NCBI RefSeq assembly: GCF_016863135.1
Contig: NZ_BOOH01000033.1
Location: 1 to 64,000 of the forward strand
Direction of reading: 5' to 3'
From: Planobispora longispora
GTDB lineage: Bacteria; Actinomycetota; Actinomycetes; Streptosporangiales; Streptosporangiaceae
Length of the DNA stretch: 64,000 nt
In this document: positions 25,504 through 35,868 of the stretch, piece after piece
Position numbering within the stretch: position 1 is the first letter of the stretch
Layout: each line of letters begins with the position of its first letter
The notes under the pieces: generated by a model
Told to the model about the DNA's origin: nothing
Seen by the model: the letters and a program-made list of their open reading frames with translations, nothing else
Database searches by the model: none
Made by a program: the position numbers and the translations under genes

Positions 25504-26237
25504 GTGGCGGGCTCCCTTTCTACGTGTCGGAGAGAGCGTATGCCGTGTTCCAGGTGCCACTGCAGATAGGCGGCGACCAGGCCGCTGCACTCGGTCCGGT
25601 GCCGGGCCTCGGAGGCGTCGGCGACCGCCCAGTCTCCCTTCAGCAGCGCCAGCATCAGCGCGAGGGTCTCCCCCTCGGGGACGGCGGCGCCGGCGGGACG
25701 GCAGTTCCCGCACACCACGCCGCCCGCGACGATGGCGAACGCCCGCACGGACGTGGCCTGGCAGCGGGCGCAGGCGTCGAGCGCGGGGGCGTATCCGGCC
25801 ACGGCCAGCGAGCGCAGGAAGTAGGCGTCCAGCACCAGCCGGGCCTCGTGCTCGGCGGCGGCCAGCGCGCGCAGACCGCCGACGAGCAGCAGGAACTGCC
25901 GGAGCGCGGGCTCCTTCTCCCCCGCGATCAGCCGGTCGGCGGTCTCCAGCATCGCGACGCCGGCGGTGTAGCGCGGGTAGTCGGCGACGAGCGCCTCGCC
26001 GTACGGGCGGATGGTCTCGACCTGGGTGACCACGTCCAGCGTGCGGCCGGTGTGCAGCTGGAGGTCCACGTGGGTGAACGGCTCCAGCCGGGCACCGAAC
26101 CGCGAGCTGGTCCGCCGGACGCCCTTGGCCACGCCACGGATCTTTCCTGTGCGTTTGGTGAGGACCGTGATGATGCGGTCGGCCTCGCCCAGTTTGTGGG
26201 TGCGTAAGACGACGCCCTCGTCACGGTACAGACTCAC
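25500..26237 (-). CDS. recO: DNA repair protein RecO
   Basis: A 245-residue RecO, which helps RecR load RecA on SSB-coated DNA. It has an N-terminal OB fold ([20 protein letters not shown]), a helical core and a zinc finger with CARC and CGNC (about residues 165-190). The GTG at 26237 aligns with the usual RecO start; a frame 14 codons longer is rejected. Confidence 0.93.
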   Translation of the reverse strand: MSLYRDEGVVLRTHKLGEADRIITVLTKRTGKIRGVAKGVRRTSSRFGARLEPFTHVDLQLHTGRTLDVVTQVETIRPYGEALVADYPRYTAGVAMLETADRLIAGEKEPALRQFLLLVGGLRALAAAEHEARLVLDAYFLRSLAVAGYAPALDACARCQATSVRAFAIVAGGVVCGNCRPAGAAVPEGETLALMLALLKGDWAVADASEARHRTECSGLVAAYLQWHLEHGIRSLRHVEREPAT

Positions 26238-26405
26238 TTTCCCCAGTTTAGTCTGGAGACCTGCGTGGAAGGCCTCCAAACGTTGTCAGGCAGCACGGAA
26301 GCATCACCGATGCGTGCTGTTCACCTGGAACTCACTAAACTTTGACCTCTGGCGACCTTCTCCGCCATGTCCGAACCCGGATCCACCCCCGCACGAAAGG
26401 GTGCC

Positions 26406-27986
26406 ATGCCCCGCGTGGTCCTGCTGGGCTCATCGCCCGGCCCCGATGCCGCTTCCGGCCCGTCAGCGCCGCCCGCCGCGCTGACCCTGCCCGCGCTTCC
26501 CGGCTGCCCCACGGTGATCGGCAAGCTCCACGGCCAGCTCGCCTCGCTCGACTCCGCGCCGGTGACGATCGCCCGCAAGGACGACGCCATCGCCTACCGC
26601 GGGTTCCCCGGCAGGCTCGTGGAGACCTCCGACCTGGCCGGCGACCTGCGCGCCGTGGCCGAGGCGGCCGAGCGCGCCACGGAGAACCTGCTCATCCTCC
26701 CGGCCAACTCGCTGGTCCACGACGAGCTGATCTACCAGATCACCAAGTCCAAGCGCGGCGCGCTCGCCCTGATCGCCAAGGAGCCCCGCGAAGAGGACGA
26801 GAACGGCGACTTCATCGTCCCGGACGTCCCCATCGAGGAGGCCGAGCCGGAGATCGGCGACCGGTTCTTCGAGGGTCTCCCGGTCCGGGCCCGCGCCGCC
26901 AAGTCCCGGGTGATCTCGGTCGGCTCCGCCTACCACGCGGTGACCCGGCCCAACGCGGTGCTGCTCGGCCCGCTGCACCTGAACGTCAGGCACGCGCCCG
27001 CGCTCGCCGAGGCCGCCCGCGAACTGGCCGACATGGCCCACCTGTTCGGCCCCGAGGACGACCTGATCCAGCTCCTGATCCTGGGCCTGGTGCGCAAGGG
27101 CGTCTCCGTCGGCATCCGGGGCCGGCGGGACCTGTTCTACCGCCGGGTGACCTCGCAGGCCGAGACCGACCAGTTCGTGGCCGACATGGCCGCCTTCAAC
27201 GAGGACCGGGCCCGGCTGAACAACGCGGTCAAGGGCGCCGACGGCTTCTTCACCACCTACTTCGTCAGCACCTACTCGCGGTTCATCGCCCGCTGGGCGG
27301 CCCGGCGGGGGCTCACCCCCAACCAGGTCACCCTGATCTCGATCGCGCTCGGCGTGGCGGCGGCGGCGTGCTTCGCCACCGGCGCGCGCGCCGGGATGGT
27401 CGCCGGCGGCATCCTGATCTACTTCGCGTTCGTGTTCGACTGCGTGGACGGCCAGCTCGCCCGCTACGCCCGCAAGTTCGGCGTTCTCGGCGCGTGGCTG
27501 GACGCCACCTTCGACCGCTTCAAGGAGTACGTGGTCTTCGCCGGGCTGGCGGTCGGCGCGGCCGTCTCGGGCGTCGGCGACGTGTGGACGCTGGCGCTGA
27601 TCGCGCTCGGCATCCAGTCCATCCGGCACCTGCTGGACTTCTCCTTCGGCGCGGCCAACCGGCGCAAGCCCCCGTCGCCGCTGCCCTCCATGCCGCTGTC
27701 GGTCAGCTCCGACACCCCGCTCCGCGCGGCGCTGGAGGAGCGCAAGGTCGCCCGGAACGGCGGCACCATCCGCAACCTGCTGAAGATGTGGACCAAGGCG
27801 GGCAAGTACCGCGCCGTGCACTGGGCCCGCAAGATGATCGTGTTCCCGATCGGTGAGCGCTTCGCCGTCATCGCCATCGCCGGCGCCCTCTTCGACGCCC
27901 GGATCACCTTCCTGACGCTGATCATCTGGGGTGGGATCGGCGCCGCCTACTCGCTCACCGGACGTCTGATGAGGTCACTCGCATGA
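26406..27986 (+). CDS. CDP-alcohol phosphatidyltransferase with degenerate nucleotidyltransferase-like N-terminus
   Basis: A 526-residue protein. The second half is a membrane CDP-alcohol phosphatidyltransferase with the full motif (DG, AR, G, D and D) in CVDGQLARYARKFG through LDATFDRF. The first about 240 residues look like a nucleotidyltransferase fold but lack a clear GxGxR nucleotide motif. The layout recalls inositol-phosphate cytidylyltransferase/di-myo-inositol-phosphate-phosphate synthase fusions, so it may make an inositol-type phospholipid or phosphodiester. The ATG at 26406 follows GAAAGGG closely; ATG 26367 is an alternative. It overlaps the DUF5941 gene by four bases. Confidence 0.82.
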   Translation: MPRVVLLGSSPGPDAASGPSAPPAALTLPALPGCPTVIGKLHGQLASLDSAPVTIARKDDAIAYRGFPGRLVETSDLAGDLRAVAEAAERATENLLILPANSLVHDELIYQITKSKRGALALIAKEPREEDENGDFIVPDVPIEEAEPEIGDRFFEGLPVRARAAKSRVISVGSAYHAVTRPNAVLLGPLHLNVRHAPALAEAARELADMAHLFGPEDDLIQLLILGLVRKGVSVGIRGRRDLFYRRVTSQAETDQFVADMAAFNEDRARLNNAVKGADGFFTTYFVSTYSRFIARWAARRGLTPNQVTLISIALGVAAAACFATGARAGMVAGGILIYFAFVFDCVDGQLARYARKFGVLGAWLDATFDRFKEYVVFAGLAVGAAVSGVGDVWTLALIALGIQSIRHLLDFSFGAANRRKPPSPLPSMPLSVSSDTPLRAALEERKVARNGGTIRNLLKMWTKAGKYRAVHWARKMIVFPIGERFAVIAIAGALFDARITFLTLIIWGGIGAAYSLTGRLMRSLA

Positions 27987-28702
27987 TCACCCAGCCCCAG
28001 CCGCAGGCCACGCCCGCTCCGGACCCCTACGAGGAGCGCCTGCGCGTGCAGACCGCGCGCCTGCTCGCCTACCGCGACGACGGCCCGCTGGTCACCCTGT
28101 TCCGTGACCGGATGGGCCGGGGCCTGCCCCCGGTGCCGTCCGCGCTGGCCGCCCTGCTCGCGGTCGTGGCGATGGCGGTCGCCGGGCTCCTGGAGGACGG
28201 CCCGATCCTGCTCGTCCCGTCCCTGGTCATGATCGCGCTGGTGCTGCCCACCGCGCCCCGCGACCACCTGGGCAAGCTCGACTGGCTGGTGCCGCCGCTG
28301 ATCCGGGGCACCGAGTTCCTCATCATCGTCCTGGTGACCCTGGCCGCCGGCGCGCCCAAGTGGCTGGCGTTCGTGCTGGTCTACGTGATCGGCTACCACA
28401 CCTACGACACGGTCTACCGGACCCGGCAGAGCATCTGGCCGCCCGCCTGGGTCTTCCGGGCCGGCCTGGGCTGGGAGCTCCGGCTGCTGCTGATCGGCGC
28501 GGGCGCCGCGCTGGGCGTGCTGACCTGGGTGCTGGCCGTGCTCACGCTCTACCTGGGCGTGATGTTCGCCGTCGAGAGCGTGACGAGCTGGGTCCGCCTG
28601 GACAAGGAGTCGGCCACGGCCCGGGCCTCCGCCGAGGCCGACCTCGAGGCCTCCCCCGAGGAGGCGCTGGAGCAGGCGACCGGCGAGGCCGAGCCCGCCT
28701 GA
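27983..28702 (+). CDS. DUF5941-type membrane protein
   Basis: A 239-residue protein with about five or six membrane segments. RTRQSIWPPAWVFRAG and YVIGYHTYDTVYRT resemble the domain that follows CDP-alcohol phosphatidyltransferases in actinobacteria. Its ATG overlaps the upstream stop (ATGA), so the pair is translated together and probably forms one membrane enzyme. The acidic Ala/Glu-rich tail is cytoplasmic. Function unknown. Confidence 0.75.
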   Translation: MITQPQPQATPAPDPYEERLRVQTARLLAYRDDGPLVTLFRDRMGRGLPPVPSALAALLAVVAMAVAGLLEDGPILLVPSLVMIALVLPTAPRDHLGKLDWLVPPLIRGTEFLIIVLVTLAAGAPKWLAFVLVYVIGYHTYDTVYRTRQSIWPPAWVFRAGLGWELRLLLIGAGAALGVLTWVLAVLTLYLGVMFAVESVTSWVRLDKESATARASAEADLEASPEEALEQATGEAEPA

Positions 28703-28828
28703 CCCGCCGTACGACGTCGAGGGCCGTGGCATGACGCCGCGGCCCTCCGTCGTGTCCGGGCCGCCTCACCCGGCCTTCCGCCGGCCCGTCCGTCGGCCCG
28801 CTGCCGGGCGGCTGTGTTACAAAGCAGC

Positions 28829-29302
28829 GTGGAACTGGACCGGCTGGATCGTGACATCATCGGGGCGCTCGTCGAGGACGCCCGCGCCACCTACGCGGAG
28901 ATCGGACAGCGGGTGGGACTGTCGGCGTCGGCGGTCAAGCGCAGGGTGGACCGGCTGCGGGAGGCCGGAGCGATCACCGGGTTCACCGCGCGGGTGGAGC
29001 CGTCCGCGCTCGGCTGGACCACCGAGGCGTACGTGGAGCTGTTCTGCGCGGGCAAGACCTCCCCCGCGGACATCGGGGTGGCCGTGGCCCGGCACCCGGA
29101 GGTGATCTCGGCGTGCACGATCACCGGTGAGGCGGACGCGCTGCTGCACATCAGGGCGACGGACGTGCGCCACGTGGAGCGGGTGATCGAGCGCATCGCG
29201 GCGGAGCCGTTCGTGGTGCGCACCAAGAGCTCCATCGTGCTCTCCCGGCTGATCGACGCCCCCTCCGCGACCCCGCGCAACGAATCGCCGTCTCCCGCCT
29301 GA
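28829..29302 (+). CDS. Lrp/AsnC family transcriptional regulator
   Basis: A 157-residue Lrp-type protein with an N-terminal helix-turn-helix (LDRDIIGALVEDARATYAEIG, SASAVKRRVDRL) and a C-terminal ligand-binding domain. There is no ribosome-binding site; a TACAAA box ends six bases before the GTG, which suggests a leaderless transcript. GTG 28814 is an alternative start. It lies before the arginine dihydrolase-like and rocD genes and probably responds to arginine, ornithine or another amino acid. Confidence 0.9.
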   Translation: MELDRLDRDIIGALVEDARATYAEIGQRVGLSASAVKRRVDRLREAGAITGFTARVEPSALGWTTEAYVELFCAGKTSPADIGVAVARHPEVISACTITGEADALLHIRATDVRHVERVIERIAAEPFVVRTKSSIVLSRLIDAPSATPRNESPSPA

Positions 29303-29306
29303 GACT

Positions 29307-29334
29307 CGCAAGAGACCTGCGCCGACACGCAAGA
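29307..29334. promoter_or_regulatory. possible Lrp-type binding sites
   Basis: CGCAAGA occurs twice, at 29307 and 29328, 21 bases apart, which is two helical turns. The pair lies just after the lrp stop and before the downstream promoter region. Only two copies are seen, so support is slight. Confidence 0.35.
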
Positions 29335-29412
29335 TCGGGCTATTGGCCCGCGTGTGCCCCCTTCCTAGGCTGTTGCCGTTCTCACCACGACATCCTTTTG
29401 CGGGGGTTATCG

Positions 29413-30210
29413 ATGACGAGGCACTACCTCATGTGTCGGCCCGACCACTTCGCGGTGGAGTACGCCATCAATCCCTGGATGAACCCCGAGGCCGGCGCCG
29501 ACCGCGAGGTGGCCGTCCGGCAGTGGGAGGCGCTCAGGGGGGTCTACGAGGATCTCGGCCACCGGGTCAGCCTGATCGATCCCGTGGCGGGCCTGCCCGA
29601 CATGGTCTTCGCGGCCAACGGCGCGCTGGTGGTCGGCGGCCGGGTGTACGGCGCGCGGTTCACGCACCCCGAGCGGGCGGCCGAGGGACCGGCGTACCTG
29701 AAGTGGTTCACCGACAACGGCTACGACCGGGTGCGCGAGCCGGCCTTCACCAACGAGGGCGAGGGCGACTTCCTCGTCCTCGACCACCTCGTGCTGGCCG
29801 GGACCGGTTTCCGCACCGACGTCACCGCGCACGGCGAGGCCCAGGAGTTCCTCGGCCGGCCGGTGGTGACGCTGCGCCTGGTGGATCCGCGCTTCTACCA
29901 TCTGGACACCGCCCTGTTCCCGCTGGACGGCCGGAACGTGGCCTACTACCCCGGGGCCTTCTCCGCGGGCAGCCGGGAGGTGCTGCGCCACCTGTTCCCC
30001 GACGCCGTCGTCGCGGACGAGGACGACGCGGTCGTGCTGGGGCTCAACGCGGTCAGCGACGGGACCCACGTGGTGATCAACGCCGAGGCGGCCGGTCTGC
30101 AGCTGGAACTCAAGCGCCGCGGCTTCGAGGTGATCCCGGTCGAGCTGTCCGAGCTGCGCAAGGCGGGCGGCGGCCCGAAATGCTGCACGCTGGAGATCCG
30201 GGGAGCGTGA
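29413..30210 (+). CDS. amidinotransferase-fold hydrolase, candidate arginine dihydrolase
   Basis: A 265-residue protein usually labelled dimethylargininase (DDAH). The catalytic Cys is in GGGPKCCTLEI near the C-terminus and the His is in DPRFYHLDTALF. True DDAH and arginine deiminase have an acidic pair after PDxVF; here it reads PDMVFAANGALV, with Ala-Asn in their place. Cyanobacterial ArgZ/AgrE dihydrolases, which turn arginine into ornithine with loss of two ammonia, carry Asn there and also an INPWM region, seen here at residues about 19-23. The next gene is ornithine aminotransferase, which would use the ornithine. The start ATG has only a weak G-rich ribosome-binding site. Confidence 0.8.
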   Translation: MTRHYLMCRPDHFAVEYAINPWMNPEAGADREVAVRQWEALRGVYEDLGHRVSLIDPVAGLPDMVFAANGALVVGGRVYGARFTHPERAAEGPAYLKWFTDNGYDRVREPAFTNEGEGDFLVLDHLVLAGTGFRTDVTAHGEAQEFLGRPVVTLRLVDPRFYHLDTALFPLDGRNVAYYPGAFSAGSREVLRHLFPDAVVADEDDAVVLGLNAVSDGTHVVINAEAAGLQLELKRRGFEVIPVELSELRKAGGGPKCCTLEIRGA

Positions 30211-30295
30211 GACGCCCCCCAGGCGGCAATCGCCGGCGATCCGGGAATAAGCCCAGGTGGCAGAGTATGAGACCAGAGGGAACGGTGATATCCGG

Positions 30296-31507
30296 ATGAC
30301 CACCACGGCCGAGCTCATCGAGCTCAGCGAGCGCCGAAGCGCGCACAACTACCACCCGCTCCCCATCGTGATCCACGAGGCGCAGGGAGCCTGGGTCACC
30401 GACGTCGAGGGCAGGCGATACCTGGACTGCCTGTCGGGCTACTCCTCGCTCAACTTCGGCCACGGCAACCCGAAGATCATCGAGGCCGCGCGGGAGCAGC
30501 TCGGCAGGCTCACCCTGACCAGCCGCGCCTTCTTCCACGACCAGTTCGCCGCCTTCGCCGCCGGGCTGGGCGACCTGACCGGCAAGGACATGATCCTGCC
30601 GATGAACACCGGCGCCGAGGCCGTGGAGACCGCGATCAAGGTCGCCCGCAAGTGGGGCTACGAGGTCAAGGGCGTCGCCCGCGACCGGGCGAACATCATC
30701 GTCATGGAGGACAACTTCCACGGCCGCACCACGACGATCGTGAGCTTCTCCACCGACCCCGACGCCCACGACGGCTACGGCCCCTACACGCCGGGCTTCA
30801 GGATCGTGAAGTACGGGTCGGTCGAGGCGATCCGCGAGGCCGTGGACGACGACACGGTCGCGGTCCTGGTGGAGCCGATCCAGGGCGAGGCCGGGGTGCT
30901 GGTGCCGCCGGACGGCTACCTGCGCCAGATCCGCGAGCTGTGCACCGAGAACAACGTGCTGATGATCGCCGACGAGATCCAGTCCGGTCTCGGCCGCACC
31001 GGCGACACCTTCGCCTGCGACCACGAGGGGGTCGTCCCCGACGTCTACGTGCTGGGCAAGGCCCTGGGCGGCGGCGTGGTCCCGGTCTCGGCCGTCGCGG
31101 CCGACGAGAGCGTGCTCGGCGTGATCAGGCCGGGCCAGCACGGCTCCACCTTCGGCGGCAACCCGCTCGCGTGCGCGGTGGCGTGCGCGGTCATCGACAT
31201 CCTCAACACCGGTGAGTACCAGGCGCGGGCCAGGGAACTCGGCGGCGTCCTGCACGAGCGGCTGCGCGGCATGGTCGGCCGGGGCGTGGTGGCGGTGCGC
31301 GGGCGCGGCCTGTGGGCGGGGGTGGACATCGACCCGTCCCTGGGCACGGGCCGCGACGTCTCCGAGGCCCTGATGCGCCGCGGCGTGCTGGCCAAGGACA
31401 CCCACGGCTCCACGATCCGCCTCGCCCCGCCGATCGTCGTCTCGGAGGAGGACCTGCTCTGGGCCGTCGACCAGCTCGCCGAGGCCGTCAGGGAACTCGG
31501 CGGCTGA
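30296..31507 (+). CDS. rocD: ornithine aminotransferase
   Basis: A 403-residue class III PLP aminotransferase. It converts ornithine and 2-oxoglutarate to glutamate semialdehyde and glutamate. Signatures are LSGYSSLNFGHGNPKI, MNTGAEAVETAIKVARKWGY, DNFHGRTTTIVSFS, and the PLP lysine in VYVLGKALGGGVVP. It follows the arginine dihydrolase-like gene by 85 bases; an upstream GTG (30257) is an alternative start. Together they would make a short arginine-to-glutamate route, feeding the glutamate dehydrogenase at 34455. Confidence 0.93.
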   Translation: MTTTAELIELSERRSAHNYHPLPIVIHEAQGAWVTDVEGRRYLDCLSGYSSLNFGHGNPKIIEAAREQLGRLTLTSRAFFHDQFAAFAAGLGDLTGKDMILPMNTGAEAVETAIKVARKWGYEVKGVARDRANIIVMEDNFHGRTTTIVSFSTDPDAHDGYGPYTPGFRIVKYGSVEAIREAVDDDTVAVLVEPIQGEAGVLVPPDGYLRQIRELCTENNVLMIADEIQSGLGRTGDTFACDHEGVVPDVYVLGKALGGGVVPVSAVAADESVLGVIRPGQHGSTFGGNPLACAVACAVIDILNTGEYQARARELGGVLHERLRGMVGRGVVAVRGRGLWAGVDIDPSLGTGRDVSEALMRRGVLAKDTHGSTIRLAPPIVVSEEDLLWAVDQLAEAVRELGG

Positions 31508-31585
31508 CCCCGTCCGGTCGGGGAGAGGTCGGGATACCCTGCCTGCGGTGCCTCGAACCGCGTGACCGGAGGAGTCGATGCTGGG

Positions 31586-32542
31586 ATGACCGCAGGACGA
31601 CCGATGCCCACACAGGACGAGGTGCTCGGATACTTCAGCACGCTGTCGAACTGGGGACGGTGGGGCGACGACGACGAGCTCGGCACCCTGAACCACATCA
31701 CCGACGACGTCCGGCTGGCGGCGGCGCGGGCCGTGCGCCGCGGCAGGAGCGTGTCGTGCGCGTGGGAGGTCGCCGTGCCGGGAGACATGGAGCGGTCGAC
31801 GACGACGTGCCCGTGCGCGGCCGACATGCCGGGCGCCGAGAACATGCCGGCGCCCGGATTCCGCGACGACCGGCACTGGGGCTTCTCGGTTGAGCGGCTC
31901 GGCGTCACGTTCCACGGCAACACCCTCACCCACCTCGACTCGCCGTGCCACATCTTCTGGGACGGCATGATGTACAACGGGCGGTCGCACTCGCTGGTCG
32001 ACGCCGCGACGGGATCGGCGTGGGCGGCCGTCACGGCTGCGGCGGACGGGATCGTCACGCGTGGCGTCCTGCTGGACATCGCGGGCGTGCGGGATGTGCC
32101 GTGGCTGGAGCCGGGGCAGGGCGTGTTTCCCGACGATCTCGAGGAGGCCGAGCGCCGCCAGGGTGTGCGCGTGCGATCCGGCGACGCGGTGCTCCTGCGG
32201 ACCGGCTACGGCCGTCTCCGGCACGAGACCGGTCCGGCCGGCGGTTTCACGCAGGCCGGGTGGCACGCGTCCTGCCTGCCGTGGCTGCGTGAACGGGAGG
32301 TCGCGCTGATCGGCGCCGACACCACCCAGGACGTTCAGCCGTCGGGGTACGAAGGCGTGTTGATGCCGGTCCACGCCGTGAGCCTCGTCGCGATGGGCCT
32401 GTGGATGCTCGACAACTGCGACCTGGAGGCGTGCGCGGCGACGGCCGCCGAGCTCGGCCAGTGGGACTTCCACCTCGCGGTCGCGCCGGTCCGCTTCGCC
32501 GGCACGTCCGGCAGCCCGGTCAACCCGATCGCCACGTTCTGA
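31586..32542 (+). CDS. cyclase-family (kynurenine formamidase-like) metal hydrolase
   Basis: A 318-residue member of the cyclase family. The metal motif appears as FHGNTLTHLDSPCHIFW (about residues 108-124), a variant of HxGTHxDxPxH. Relatives hydrolyse N-formylkynurenine, isatin or cyclic amides. An ATG 12 bases after GGAGGAG is chosen. It reads in the same direction as rocD but separated by 78 bases. Substrate unknown. Confidence 0.82.
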   Translation: MTAGRPMPTQDEVLGYFSTLSNWGRWGDDDELGTLNHITDDVRLAAARAVRRGRSVSCAWEVAVPGDMERSTTTCPCAADMPGAENMPAPGFRDDRHWGFSVERLGVTFHGNTLTHLDSPCHIFWDGMMYNGRSHSLVDAATGSAWAAVTAAADGIVTRGVLLDIAGVRDVPWLEPGQGVFPDDLEEAERRQGVRVRSGDAVLLRTGYGRLRHETGPAGGFTQAGWHASCLPWLREREVALIGADTTQDVQPSGYEGVLMPVHAVSLVAMGLWMLDNCDLEACAATAAELGQWDFHLAVAPVRFAGTSGSPVNPIATF

Positions 32543-32642
32543 CCGCGGTTCACGGGGAGGCGCGACGCCCCGGCTGCGCGATCCGGCGGCCCGGCGATCC
32601 AGCGATCCGGCTGATGACGCTTCCACGGATGAGAGCGACCCT

Positions 32643-34202
32643 CTAGACGGGGAGCTCCACGGTGGCGACGTCGATGACCTCGGTGGTGCTGGCGGTCTCC
32701 CAGCGGACGGAGACCGGGCCCTCCAGGGACAGGGTGGCGATCGCGTTGGAGAACCAGGGGCCGTCGGTGATCCGCCACCTGATCGGGGGACGGGGGATCC
32801 GGGCCGTGCGGGCCAGGAAGCCGCCGATCAGGGTGGCGATGCCGAACTGGGCGACGATGTTGGCCAGGCGGAGGGTACGGCTCAGCGGGTTGCGGATGGG
32901 CGAGCAGACCAGCTGGTGGATCGGGTGCTTCCTGGCCCTGGCGGCGTACGAGTAGTGGATGTCGCCGGAGAGGATGATCACCGGCTTGCCGGTCCGGGTC
33001 AGCAACCGCGCCAGGTCCTCGAAGGACCGGCGGAAGGCCGACCAGTGCTCCAGGTCGAGGGCCTGGCGCAGCCACTCCGCCCAGCGGGCGACCCGGCGCC
33101 CCCAGGCGCCCTGGGCCAGGGCCTCGTTCCAGGTCTGCACGTGGTGGATGCCGGAGGGCAGCAGGAACGGCACCGAGGTGCCGAGCAGGATGCGCTCGGC
33201 CCCCTCCCTGGCCAGCTGCTCGGTCAGCCACTCCCACTCCACCGGGTCCAGCATGCGCCGGTCCCCGGGGATGAGCTGCCGGGCGCACCGCGAGTCGATC
33301 ATGATCAGGCGGGTGGAGCCCAGGTCGCGGGCGTAGCTCCAGCGGCTGTCGGAGGGAACCGCGTCGGCGTGCGCGGCGAAGGTGTCGAGGATCTCGGCCC
33401 CGTCGCCCTCGGCGGCGCACAGCTTGCCCAGCAGGCCGTCGGCGTCGCGCTCGGCGGGCGACATGTTGCCCAGGTGCTGGTAGACCCAGTAGGCCCCGAG
33501 GCCGGCGACCACCCGGCGCGGCCACCACTCGACCGCGGCCATCTTCTCCCGCCAGTCCGCGGAGGTGTTCCAGTCGTCGCGCAGGTCGTGGTCATCGAAG
33601 ATCATCGCGGTGGGCACGGTGGAGAGCAGCCAGCGGATCTCCGGATCGCTCCAGGCCACCCGGTACAGCTCGGCGTACTCCTCGAAGTCGGCGATCTCGG
33701 TCTTCGGCTCGTCGTCCCTGCGGTTCTTGATGAACTCCAGCATCTCGGCGGAGGGTTCGTCGGCGTAGACCTGGTCGCCGAGCAGGAGCAGCATGTCGGG
33801 CCACTGCTCCTCGGAGGTCTCCATCATGCGGCAGCCGTACGAGCGCAGGACGTCCACCCCGTGCGAGATCGTGTGGATCACGTCGTGCGGCACGCTGGTC
33901 CGGCAGGAGCCGAACATCACCTTCCGCGGGCCGTCCGGGCCGAGCAGCCGGATGCGGCTGGGCGGATGGTCCGGGAGCGGCCAGACGGTCTCCCCGTCCA
34001 GGCTGACCTCGTAGGTCCCGCTGTCGGTCACGTCCACGATCGCGTAATGGTGACCGTGCACGGTGAAGGTCCGCGCGCTCGCCCGCGCCCGGCCCGCCTC
34101 GACCGTCACCTCGCACGGCTCGCTGGTCTCGACCCAGATCGAGGCGCTCGTCCCGTCGACGTAACGCAGCAGCGGCCCCACGACAAGTTCCGGCACGTCC
34201 AT
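32643..34202 (-). CDS. PhoD-like (alkaline phosphatase D family) metallophosphatase
   Basis: A 519-residue protein. An N-terminal fibronectin-like domain (PLLRYVDGTSASIWVET) precedes the metallophosphatase domain with MFGSCR, LLLGDQVYAD, IFDDHDLRDDWN and LSGDIHYSY. No signal peptide is visible, so it is likely cytoplasmic, unlike Tat-exported PhoD. The start is uncertain: ATG 34202, GTG 34196 (six bases after GGGGGG) or ATG 34250 (after AAAGGA). It probably cleaves a phosphodiester or phosphoester; the substrate is unknown. Confidence 0.87.
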   Translation of the reverse strand: MDVPELVVGPLLRYVDGTSASIWVETSEPCEVTVEAGRARASARTFTVHGHHYAIVDVTDSGTYEVSLDGETVWPLPDHPPSRIRLLGPDGPRKVMFGSCRTSVPHDVIHTISHGVDVLRSYGCRMMETSEEQWPDMLLLLGDQVYADEPSAEMLEFIKNRRDDEPKTEIADFEEYAELYRVAWSDPEIRWLLSTVPTAMIFDDHDLRDDWNTSADWREKMAAVEWWPRRVVAGLGAYWVYQHLGNMSPAERDADGLLGKLCAAEGDGAEILDTFAAHADAVPSDSRWSYARDLGSTRLIMIDSRCARQLIPGDRRMLDPVEWEWLTEQLAREGAERILLGTSVPFLLPSGIHHVQTWNEALAQGAWGRRVARWAEWLRQALDLEHWSAFRRSFEDLARLLTRTGKPVIILSGDIHYSYAARARKHPIHQLVCSPIRNPLSRTLRLANIVAQFGIATLIGGFLARTARIPRPPIRWRITDGPWFSNAIATLSLEGPVSVRWETASTTEVIDVATVELPV

Positions 34203-34454
34203 CCCCCCAGTCGCTCCACATTGGCGGACATCCTCCGGACGGGCTGCCATATTGGCAGGTTCCTTTCCCGTTGCCCAGCCGCTTTCCTCGATAACAACAG
34301 ATCGGCAAGTAAGTGGCATAACGCACAAAGATCGGCCATGAGAACGCAACATGTCTGCCTTGGTGCGATTAAACCCCCATAGCTACGCTGATCATGACAA
34401 AACGCCATGAGCGGAGCAACGGCGCTCCGCTCCCCCGTATGGAGGACCTCCTTC

Positions 34455-35741
<1,287 letters not shown>

Positions 35742-35798
35742 CGGCCCGCGGGCTGCCGGCGGAACCGTCTCCCCGCGGATCGTGAACCCGTGATGACC

Positions 35799-35843
35799 AC
35801 CGGCCCGCCGGGGCCTCACCCCACCGGGCCCCGGCGGGCCGGT
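35799..35843. terminator. long bidirectional terminator hairpin
   Basis: A perfect 17-base inverted repeat (35799-35815 with 35827-35843) has an 11-base loop. It lies between the convergent dehydrogenase and GGDEF-EAL genes. Confidence 0.75.
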
Positions 35844-35868
35844 CCGCGTCCCCGGTCGCGCCCGCCGG

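Noticed and set aside
29413-30210. annotation as plain dimethylargininase
   Set aside because: The acidic residues after PDxVF that this enzyme uses are replaced, so the more specific dihydrolase proposal is preferred.
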